Virus record (IMG/VR): IMGVR_UViG_3300031705_000029
Location: 1 to 30,717 of that record
DNA length: 30,717 nucleotides
DNA from: a virus
Strand: one strand, 5' to 3'
The translations under genes and the position numbers were made by a program. Within the stretch, counting starts at the first letter, position 1. Each line of letters opens with the position of its first letter. Of the stretch, positions 7,020 through 17,900 are shown in pieces. The notes under the pieces are model-generated. The model was not told the DNA's origin and did not search any database. It was given only the letters and a program-made list of their open reading frames with translations.

Positions 7020-7754
7020 ATGACAATTGACGAAGTATATAGATTAGTACAAACCTTCTCAAACAAAGAGCAGAGGGGGTTTATAACGCCAAAGGATTTC
7101 AACCTACTTGCAAAGCAGGCAGAGTTAGAATTATATAATAAAAGATTATCTGTAGTGATGGAGAAATCTCAACCTAAGAAGGTTGCAGGTTACTATGGAG
7201 AGGGTTTATCACCTATAGTTGCAGAACAGGATATATCCCCTTTCTTAAATAAAACCTTATGGTCAGTATCATACAATTCAGCTGAGAACTTCCAAGGGGC
7301 TTATGCTACTGGTGATGACTTTGAATATATAAAGTCAATATCTGCACTACCAAGTGATGAACTTGACATAAATACTAACATACCTATAGAGATAGTAAGT
7401 GTTGAGAACCTACAGCAAGTACTTAGGAGTAGCTTAGCTAAACCATCTATAGAGTACCCTGTAGCTTTATTGTCTGCAGGTTCTACTTCTGGTGGTAAGA
7501 GAATTTCTATATTCCCTGATACTATATCAAAGGTATATATATGGCATTATACTTACATTAACAACCCTAAGTGGAATTACGTTACTATAGCAGGTAAGCC
7601 AGTGTATGACGCTTCAAACTCAGTTGGGTTTATGTTGAACTCAAACACACATGGTGAGATAGTAATTAAAATACTAGAGTATTTAGGTGTTAGTATTAGA
7701 GAGGCTGATGTAGTTCAATACGCAACAAATAAAGAAGTTAAAGCAGACAGTTAA
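7020..7754 (+). CDS. Probable neck/ring (head-tail adaptor) protein (244 aa)
   Basis: No catalytic motif. The opening MTIDEVYRLVQTFSNKEQRG followed by ITPKDFNLLAKQAELELYN is a hallmark I associate with a conserved gene upstream of the muzzle in crAss-like and Cellulophaga-type podoviruses: an N-terminal helical layer that packs against portal or another ring. The rest is beta-rich (SIEYPVALLS, KRISIFPDTISKVYIWHYTY) and ends in a helix (GEIVIKILEYLGVSIREADV). The size and position before a second candidate ring protein and the muzzle fit a neck-ring component connecting portal and tail. It is the first gene of its promoter. The next gene begins two bases after its stop, implying coupled translation. 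Family knowledge supports a structural role; the exact ring position is inference. Confidence 0.6.
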   Translation: MTIDEVYRLVQTFSNKEQRGFITPKDFNLLAKQAELELYNKRLSVVMEKSQPKKVAGYYGEGLSPIVAEQDISPFLNKTLWSVSYNSAENFQGAYATGDDFEYIKSISALPSDELDINTNIPIEIVSVENLQQVLRSSLAKPSIEYPVALLSAGSTSGGKRISIFPDTISKVYIWHYTYINNPKWNYVTIAGKPVYDASNSVGFMLNSNTHGEIVIKILEYLGVSIREADVVQYATNKEVKADS

Positions 7755-7756
7755 TT

Positions 7757-8932
7757 ATGGCAATAGATTATACAAGTATAGACGAGGTAGTTAATGACTT
7801 TCAGTTAATGATTGATGACACCTCTTACGATAAAGAAGCTCACGTGTACCAACTTAGACTACTAGCCTTACAAGGTTTAAGGGAGTTGAAGTTTGACGTA
7901 GAGCAAGAGGTTAAGAAAGCCTCTAGAGTGGTTACTTCTAATCTACAGATAGACCTTCCTGCTGATTTCGTTAAAGCACTAAGGATAGGATTCAAGGGTA
8001 GTGATGGAAATTTTCACGCCTTAGGTAATAATCCTAACTTAAGTTTAGACGCACTGGTAGCAGCTCAAGTAGGTAGCTCAACTGTCGATAATGATCCAAA
8101 CTACAGACTAGATGTTGGTAAGAAGTTTGGTATTGGTGGTGGGAATAATAACTTAGGTTATTATAGGGTTAACAGGAATGATGGGACTATAAACTTCTCC
8201 TCAAGCCTTGAAGGTAAGACTGTCTTTATGGAGTACATCTCTGATGGTGTTTCATACGAGATGCCTCAAGATCATATTATTAAGATGTCGTTTTATGGTC
8301 ACGCAGCCGCTGGGTTTACTGGAGTTAAAGATGGTGCTTCTTTAAGGATCCCATATATAGATAGTTCTGGTAGTGTCTCTACATTTACCTTTACGGTAGG
8401 AGGAATCCCTTCTAGTGCTTATAATATACACATTGTTGGGGGGGAGGGTAGTTCTTCTATAGCACAAAAATTTGTTAACGTTATAAATGAAGGGTACCCC
8501 CTACAAAGGATTCCCCCTATTAATTCAGGGATAAAAGCCTCTAACGATGGAAATGTAGTTACCTTAATATATAGTGATTCTTCTTCAGTCCCTTTGGATG
8601 TTGGAAATTCAACCTTCTCTACCAACTACGATGGAAATGCTATTGCTGGACAGGCAGAATCCAAGGTATTAAGCGGTCCTATGGCGTTAGTCCAACTAGG
8701 CGTAGCTGGAAGTAGACCTATGGTTCATAAGTTCTGCGAGGAAGCTTTACGTTGTTACATATACTACAAGTACGTACAGAGAAAAAGAGGAATCCCTGCT
8801 AACGAGAAGCAGATGGCTAAGAGAGCATTCTTCAACGAGAAAAGATTAGCAAGGGCTAGGATGATGAGTTTCAGTAAAGAGACCGCATTACAAACCTCAA
8901 GAAAAGCATTTAAACAATCTCCAAAGTTTTAA
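7757..8932 (+). CDS. Probable neck/ring protein with an inserted beta module (391 aa)
   Basis: Second candidate adaptor between portal and muzzle. Residues 1-183 contain an N-terminal helical pair (YTSIDEVVNDFQLMIDD, VYQLRLLALQGLRELKF) followed by a beta section with LQIDLPADFVKALRIGF and VFMEYISDGVSYEMP. Residues about 309-391 are a basic helical tail (VHKFCEEALRCYIYYKYVQR, later KRAFFNEKRLARARMMSF). Both parts resemble a conserved protein of Bacteroidetes podoviruses. Residues about 184-303 look inserted: a Ser/Gly-rich beta module (SLRIPYIDSSG, VSTFTFTVGGIPSS, IAQKFVNVINEG, DGNVVTLIYSD) of a type that recurs in phage virion proteins and is probably surface-exposed. The insertion breaks what would otherwise be a continuous strand-to-helix body. 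ATG 7757 lies two bases after the previous stop; the next gene starts three bases after this one. Confidence 0.6.
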   Translation: MAIDYTSIDEVVNDFQLMIDDTSYDKEAHVYQLRLLALQGLRELKFDVEQEVKKASRVVTSNLQIDLPADFVKALRIGFKGSDGNFHALGNNPNLSLDALVAAQVGSSTVDNDPNYRLDVGKKFGIGGGNNNLGYYRVNRNDGTINFSSSLEGKTVFMEYISDGVSYEMPQDHIIKMSFYGHAAAGFTGVKDGASLRIPYIDSSGSVSTFTFTVGGIPSSAYNIHIVGGEGSSSIAQKFVNVINEGYPLQRIPPINSGIKASNDGNVVTLIYSDSSSVPLDVGNSTFSTNYDGNAIAGQAESKVLSGPMALVQLGVAGSRPMVHKFCEEALRCYIYYKYVQRKRGIPANEKQMAKRAFFNEKRLARARMMSFSKETALQTSRKAFKQSPKF

Positions 8933-8935
8933 TAG

Positions 8936-11900
8936 ATGGCACAAGATAAGAAAGTATTTACAGGTGGGATGGATAAAGATTCTGATCCTCGCCTGATTAA
9001 GGGTGGTGACTATAGAGACGCTTTAAATATACGAAATGTATCATCCTCAGACAGCACTTCAGGTTCTGTAGAGAATATAGAAGGGAACACTTTAGTTCCC
9101 TTTAAGTTTATAGATGAGGTTGATCAACTGATTGAGATTACGTCAACAGAAGGTAATCAGTTTATAGACGAGATAGATACGAGTCAAGTGTTCAATCAGG
9201 TAACTATAGATATTACAGGTAAGGAGAGTCCAGGTAATATATTTAACTTCTCTTTAGGGTACTTAACCCCTAGTAATACGCAAAACCTTATAGAGTTTAG
9301 TCCTATAAGTTGGCCTTCAAACCCAGGCATGACTAGTACCTCAACAGCCCTATATAATAGTTTTGGTCCTGGAGGTCCTTTATATGAGATACATGTAGAT
9401 GATATTGATACAGGACTTCCTGTAATACTTGTGGCTGAGATTAATTTCACAGAAGGAGACGTGTTTAATGGGTCAACTTTCAGTATAACCTACACGTGTA
9501 CCCAAGCAGGTGCAAACTTCTCTTTATCTGCTAATAGTAGCTATAGTGGTCCTGGGATAATATTTGGTAGTGTCGCTCTTTCTGACCCTATAGATATAGC
9601 TCAACAGAACGGAAGCCCTAGTGCTGCAATGAATATAAGTGGGAGTGTATCTACTGTTAATTCTACAGTAGACTTAGGCAGTAACGTAGACGATCAAGGT
9701 AATAGCTTTGGTGCTGGTGGTGCTATAAACACTGGTGGTACTATTATCGATTTAGAGATTTCAGGATCATCTCCTACTTCAGCTTCAGAGGCTGTAGTTG
9801 ACGATGTAATACTATTCTCTTATACTCAAGCAGGTGGTGACGGATCTAGCGAAAGCGACTGGTTAGTTGAGCCTGTAATAGATTTAGGAGCAGCAACAGA
9901 ATCGTTTGGTTCAGGTGGAGAGTTTGAGTTTGACTCAGGTCAAGATAGTATAGCTGGATTTCTTACAGCTATAGTTGAAGACGAAGATAAGTTCAATAAC
10001 ATATTAGTAGATGGTGGTAATGGTACCGTAACAGGTTTAGGGGATATATCTACAAACTTCCTAGAAGGAACGAAACTACAAGGTAATAACAGTAACATAG
10101 GAAGAAACAATCCTAGCGAGGTAAGTTACTCTCAATTGGAGTATTACTACGACAACACAGAAGTAATAGAGGGGGATGGTTTCACTATAGACGAGGGAAC
10201 ACTTACCTTTAGCGGAACAGACATCCTATCGGGGAATACGTACCCTCTTAAATCCTCTATAATCGAGGATAAGGCTTACCTATTATCATTTACGGTTGCA
10301 GGTTTAGTGAGTGGTTTATCTCTAAATTTTAATATTGGTAATCAAGAGTTTACCTCAGTGGAAGGGAATGGTATTAAGACTTTATATATCACCCCAGAGA
10401 ACAACTCCTCTATAATATACATAACATTTAATAAAGACTTCACCTCTTCTAATGAGGTGGTTATAACGAACCTAAGGCTATTCTTAGAGGACGTACCAGT
10501 AAACGTCTTCTCTATTAGGTTAGCCTCTATTGGGTCTACAAGATTTAATCTAGCTTTCAGTTCTAGTGAGGGGAAATTAAAGAATGCTTTATCTGCAGGA
10601 AAGCAGTCAACTCAAGTTAGAGAATGGTTCCCTGGGGTTGCCTTAAGTTTAGTCACAAAAAACATAGGGGATGGTTATGGAGTTATAGCTGGGGTGCAAC
10701 TAGCTGAGTTGCAGGAAGCTCTACTTGAGGCTGAGCAGACAATAACTGCTTTATGGGATCAGATAAACTCAATCAGTGATGAACACGATGCAGAGTTAAA
10801 TACTTTAACCTCACAATTAGCTGAAGCAAACAGTGATCTTACACGAGTTAAAGCAGAACTTACAGCTGCTTTAGCTCTTAATGAGGTTCTACAACTTAAC
10901 TTAGACGCTCTTCAGGGGTATGTAAGTGCGTTTTTAACAGCCCAACAGAGTGGTGATGAGTTAGCCACTGTAGATGCATACATCAGTACTATAGAAGGTT
11001 CAAGTTCTATTACAGCCACCATAATGGATGCTATAATAGGATTAAGTACCACCACTGTAGTTGACCCTCAGACTCAAATAGCTATAGATGATTATATATT
11101 ACAAATAACTGATTTACAATCACAGTTAGATGCTCAATCATTAGTAATAACGAGTCAAAACGATATAATTATAGCTATGGTGGATGCTCACAACGCAATT
11201 ACAGTTAGTCTTATTGCAGCTGACGATAGCTTAACTAAATTAAATATAAGTCAAGAACACATTGACAGCCTAAGTGTCTCTGAGTTAATTGCTTATATGG
11301 GTGAGCATGCTGTAACTGTATCTGCTTTAACAAGTGGATATATAGATCTAGCCGCTAATTTACAAAGTGAATTAGATATAATTGTACCAGAAGACGGTGT
11401 TTCTCAATCTGATGTAGATGTAGTACAAGCCTTATTAGATGCAGTTGTTCCTGAAGATGGAGTTTCTCAGTCTGATGTGGATGCCGTACAGGCTTTACTG
11501 GATGCAATTGTACCAGAAGATGGCGTACATCAATCTGATGTGGATGTAGTTCAAGCTTTATTAGATGCTATTGTTCCTGAAGATGGTATCTCTCAAGCTG
11601 ATCTAGATGCTGTAGAGGCTGCATTAAACATATTAGTTACTCAAAACGAGGAAAATGAGGCCTACTTAGCTACTGTTGAAGCTGAATTAATAGCTACCAA
11701 CTTAACCTTAGATGCTATATACGCAGAAGAGGCAGCCAACCCTTCTGTGATAGACTTAACGGAACATTTACTGGATGGTGACTTTAGCAATCCTGGATCT
11801 AGTGATTGGGGCCTGGGTTTAAGCCATGATACTAGTCAACAGAATTTACACGCAACAGGGGGTACTACATTTACTACTCAGAATTTTACTCCAGTTTCTG

Positions 11901-14900
11901 CTGGTGATTATATTATTAGCGTAAACGTAACTGATTACAAAGGAGGTCGTATTTCTATGTCTTTGTACACAACGGATTACACTAAAAGCACTTCACTTCC
12001 ATTTATATCTAGTGAAGGTAGACATATATTTAATGTGAATTTAGATGAAGGGACTAGTATTATTTACTTAAACACCAGTACGAAGGGTCTAAGTCCTATT
12101 ATAGATCTTACTGTTGATGATATATCTATAGTTAGTGCCTCCTCATCTACTGGGGTAACAGCCTCAACAATAGAAAACCTATTAGCGTTTACAGAAGAGT
12201 TGAAGGATTCAAATGATGCCTTAATAGAAGGGGGTGAGGCTATAGGTGTTGAGATATTACAATTAGAGTCGGAGTTATCTACAGCCAACGCTAATATAGA
12301 TGCCTACTCTATATCATTAAGCTCTATGAATACTAGTATAGCAGGAATAGGGTCAGCTATACTTAATGTAATATCTGAATTAAGTATTACATCTACTATA
12401 ACTCAAGAAGACATAGATGATTTTATAACCTCATACGATATAAATAACCTAAACCTGTCAGAGCAAACAACTGGTATTAATGAGTTAATAACATACCTAG
12501 TAGATCAGATAGCCTTATTGGAAGGTAGTAGCCCTACTAGTAACGAGACAAACACTAGGTGGATGTTAACCTTTAGTGGAGCTGTGCCAGTATCACCAAA
12601 AGCAAGTAACACCCCTTACATGCAACTCGCAATAAAAAACTCTAAGACTGGGGATACTAATCTTTTAGCTCTACCGATTGTATCTCTTTACTCAACCACC
12701 AATGCTGGTAGAGCCTTCGCTTTGGGTTCTTCATCTTATATTCAGGAATCTCTTTCTCATAACGGTAGCCCAGTTATGCTCGCTATATCGAGATTAAATG
12801 AGTTGTCTGGATATTCTACGTACACTCAGGATTTAAAATTACAATCTGACCCAACCCAGTATATCACGTCTCCTGCGGTTTTTATCGTTCCTGTAGACGT
12901 AAATGGAGAGGTTGAACAATTAAAGTTTACAGCACACAATTTTAATTTTCAGAACCTACTAATAGACGAAAATGAAGATCCTTTCTTTGGTTCTGCAGTT
13001 GGTAGTCAAATTTCCCATTTTAACACTACTGAACAAGTCTTGTTAGGCGATAGAGGATCAACCCCTATAGCTGAAGACGATCTTCAATGGCTATCTAAAA
13101 GGGGGGTTAATTCTGGTATTCAACTAGAGGTAGAAGCTCTTGGTGGAACCTCAGATTGGGGCTTATATATTACATCAAATAACGATTCAGGAACCCTCAT
13201 AACAAATCAGTTTACGCAAGAGTTATTCAATACAGGTTCGGATGATAGCTATAGGTGGCGTATAGGTGGTTCTGATGCGTATGATTCAGAATCTAATACT
13301 CACCTGTCTGGCTATCAATCCCTCACTCTTAATGCTACAATAAAGAACCCAGTAGGAGTAGGATCCAGATCTATAGAAACTTCACAAGGTTCAGCAGAAA
13401 GTTTTGTAGCAGCAGCAGCAGCACCTAACTTCTCTATAGACAAGGTAAGACCTAAGGTTAATTTACCTGTAAATAAAAACACCCCTAAAGGAGATACATC
13501 TAAGTTCCGAAGAAAACATAATGACGAGTTAATTTACCCGTCTAAGAAGTCTGATATTATATTAGTTAAGTCTAGAGATTTACGACCTAACTTGACTGGT
13601 AACATATTTGGAGCTAAGAGGTTTGTAAGGAATAAAATACTTAAGAAGACTACAGCTGTAGATAACTCAAGTTCATCTTATAAGTGTATAGGTACGTATG
13701 AGGATAAGCCAAAGAACTCTATATACTACTTTGTACATAACTCAGATAAGGGTGAAAAGTTTGACTGCATCCTAGAGTATAGCTTAATAGATAATGAAAT
13801 TAGAACTGTATACCAAGACGGTAGACAGGGATCTAATGGTTTAAGTGAGGGTATACTTAACTTCGATCTTGATCACGCTATAACAGGAGTTAATAAGGTA
13901 GATGATATACTTTACTGGACAGACAATTTAAATAGACCTAGGAAGATAAACGTTTCCCTTGGTAAGAATAACGAGGTAAATATTAGTAAGGCTATAAAGT
14001 TTAAGGATGTGAACTTCCCTGGGGGACATGATAAATCAGTATTCTTAACTTATAATGATATAGCTCTAAAGAGTAAGTATAGTATCGGAGATGCTGTGTA
14101 CACACACACTAACTCAGGAGAAGAAGCTACATCTTACAATGGTTACGCTGAAGTTTTAGGTATAGTTAGAAGGATGCCCGCAGGCCTTACGTTTAACACT
14201 ACAGATACATCTACTACAGTAATAAGTAGTGTAGCCCTTACATCGTCTCAATTAGAGGTTGGGGAATGGATAGGGATAATGGACAGTGCTAACTTCCCTA
14301 GATTCTATCAGGTTGATAATATATCTGGAAGCACAATAACAACTGTATCTCCTGTGACGTTTACGTTAACAGCAGCTAAGGCTCTATTCTTTGTTCCTGG
14401 AAGTAACATTGGAGGGTTATTAACTAACTGTCCTTTCCAGAGTTTTGGGCTAGTTCCTGGTATAATAATGTCTGCAGATCCATCTGATGCGTACTCCCCA
14501 CTTATTAGTTTTGGGAAGTATGAGGATAAGATGAGGTACTTTGATGTAATTAAGCACCAACCACTAAAGAGACCTGTTACAGAACTTGTACCAGACACCT
14601 CTTACGCTAAGAATAACATCCTAGATACTCTATTTCAATTCAAGTACAGATACTCTCACCAAGACAACGAGAACACTTCGTATAGTGGTGTATCTAATAT
14701 AAACATAGATCCTGAGTTTGCGAGGAACACTCCACTTACATTTACTGAGTATAAAAACACAGCGAATACTATAGAGGTAGAATACTTTGATACTATATCT
14801 GATGTTAAGAAGATAGAAATAACTACAAGGAAAGGTAACGATGGGGAGTTTACTCTAGTTGATACGGTTCAGAACAACTTCATAAGGTACCTTAAGTCCC

Positions 14901-17900
14901 TTAAGAATGAGGTTATAGTTGATCCTGATTATTTCTTTGACATACCTAAGTCTATTATAAAATTCAGAAACAATGGGGTATATCCTTTCATTGATAAATC
15001 TGAAGGGGATAACTTATTTGATGCTGTACCTAAGTTGGCTAAGGCTCAAACTATCATATCAGATAACAGGTTAACTTATGGTAACATACTAGAGGGGTAC
15101 GATAACACACCTTTAGTTGTAAGTAGTAGCTTTGATGCTGAAGGACCTATAATTGAAACAACTTCTTCTAACATAGCTGTTTACTCTACTACAGGAACCT
15201 CTCTTCCTGTAACAACATTCTCTACAACTAATACCTCTTCAGCTAACAACTCTAGTATTGCCTCCGCAATTAATAGTGGATCTAGCGGTAATAATTGGGG
15301 TGATGATGGAGGACAAAACTGTAATGTTGTTCTTTACATTGAGCTCGCAGGATTAAACCTTAATAATGTAGACTCTCAAACCTTAAGCTTAAACTTAGAG
15401 TTTGGACTTCAGAGAAAACTTATTGGTGGTAGATCTAGAAAGAGGTCAGGTAGATTTAATATGAATATTGATATTACTGGATTAGAAACATTTAATGAAG
15501 TTCGTAATGAAATAATTAATCAAGCAGGCCAAGGGAATTATGAAGGAGGATTAGATATAAGTTTTTCAGCTGCTAACTTTAATGGTGATGACGGCACAAT
15601 AACTGTCACCCCTCAAGGGAGTAGGGTTAAGGTTAAGTTTCATTTTATTGATAATGACTTAACTGACGAAATTGGTAACTGGAATGTTGGATGGAATGAA
15701 TGGGAATACTCAAGAGCAGTAATAAATACTAAACTACTTAGTGGTGACGCTGGATTTAATACCTTCAAAACGGGAGCGTTCCATGACTTTGGTATATCAT
15801 ACTTTGATGAGACCAACAGGTGTTCATTTGTTAATGTTGCCCCTGACTATGGTAATGATGTAATCCTACAAGAGGGGTACAACACAACTTCAGTCTATGC
15901 AAACCTAAACGGTACAAGACCATATAACTACTTCCCTACAGAGACTAACGGTCCTGCTATAGGGCAGACATCTGGTCTTAAATTAAGTATATACAATAAG
16001 CCTCCAAGTTGGGCTACAAGCTATCAAGTTATGTACGCAGGTAACACCTCTGTAGATGACTTCATGCAGGTTACTGTACCTCACGTAATCCCTGGGGTTG
16101 GTGGAGATACTCAGATGTACTTAAGTCTACAATCGCTTAAATCACATAAGGCTAGTTATACTGAAGCTACAGGAGCCTTAACTGACTTTGACGTGGCTAA
16201 AGGAGATAGAATTAGATTTATTAGTTGTGATACAACCTCTGGAAGGAAGAAGTTTAACGACTACCTAGACTTTGAGATTACAGGTTTTGATTATTACAAC
16301 GAAGAAGATGCTGATGTTGATGGTAACCCTATAGACATTGCTGCTGGTCAAGGTGGATTCTATATAAGGATAGCAAATCCTGGTAGTACATTAGCTCAAA
16401 CAGAAGGTGGGGATGTAAGTATTAACCACTCTGGTTTCTCTTTATCTGGTAGTGGGTATGATAAACTTATAGCTGAGTTATACAGACCTAAGAAAACTCA
16501 GACACCTGAGAACTTAGTGTACTTTGAGTTGGGAGATAGGTTAGAGATAGGAAATCCAGGTGAGGCTAACAACTACCACGCTGGTATTGAGGATCAAGGG
16601 AATGATTATTTCTACGACAAAGACGTTAATACAATGGTGTCTTTAGTTCCTGCTGTAATCAATATAAACCAAGGGGATATATATATCAAGTCTAGGAACA
16701 TGTTTACTGTAACTGATGGGGCATCCCTTGAGAGTTTCCCTTGCGAGAGTTACTACCTTAACGATTTCCACAGTACTAACCACTACGATAAAGGAAGGAT
16801 TAACGTTGTAAATAACAACTCTAAGGAGAGAAATCTAGGGGTAAGTGTTTACTACTCAGAGCCTTACGTAAGTACTGGAGCTATTAACGGTTTGTCTTCA
16901 TTCAACCTAGCTAATAGTCCTTACTTCGATTACAACAAAGAGTTTGGGTCTATACAGTCTTTACATACAAAGGATAACGACTTAATTATATTCCACGAAA
17001 GTAAGGTGGGTAGAGTTCTTGTTGGTAAGGATATTCTTAATACGGCATCAGGTGAGGGACTAGTATCGTTATCTAATAACGTGATAAGTAACTACGTAAG
17101 TTTATATGCTGGACAGTTTGGTTGTGGGTTAAACCCTGAGTCTATTGTAAAGCATGGACAGAAGTTCTACTTCGCTGATATAAAAAGGGGAGCTATACTT
17201 AGACTATCAACTGATGGTTTAACTGTAATTTCTGAGTATGGAATGAAGGATTACTTCAGAGACCTTGGTGAGATGTACATAAAGTACAACCCAGACGGGA
17301 TCAAAACTTTCAGTGATAGCATTGTTGGTGGAGGTAAAACTATAGTACCATACCTACTTGTTGGAGGTTACGACCCTAAGTATGATGAGTATATCATAAC
17401 CTTCCCTGAGATTTCAGCTGGAGGAAGAAACTACGTTGCTGGAAATGCAAGTACGATTAAGAACTGGAGTGACGGTATCCTAAATTGGGATGACGCAACT
17501 TTAGATCCTAACATGAAGAATAATAAGGTGATATTCAACGCTGTTACTTTAGGGTTTAGTGAGGGCACAAACAAGTGGACATCGTTCTACTCTTTCGTTC
17601 CTGACTTCTACTCTAAGATAAACAAGCAATTCGTAAGTTTCAAGCAGGGTAGAGTGTACAGACATAACGACTCTGACTTGTACTCTAGAGCTAGAGCTGA
17701 CTTTAACAACTTCTATGGTAATGGAAACTTATCATATATTGACTTTGTCTTTAACGCAGACCCGTCAAGTGTTAAGAGTTACAACGCTATAGGTTTAGAA
17801 AGTGATACTAAGTTTATTACAGGAATGTTTACTAATACAGGTCAGCATTACGGTAACTACGATGACGTAGCAACCACTAGTATAGCGTTCAAGAAGGTTG

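Noticed and set aside
11381-11632. Direct repeats as a possible CRISPR array
   Set aside because: The units are contiguous 63-bp in-frame codons without spacers and are conserved at protein level only.
14308-14598. 96-codon antisense ORF inside the muzzle gene
   Set aside because: It lies fully within a long well-supported + strand gene. It has no start context, operon partner or recognisable product. The same holds for the antisense ORFs near 746-934, 9196-9450, 12064-12288, 21274-21763 and 22487-22744.
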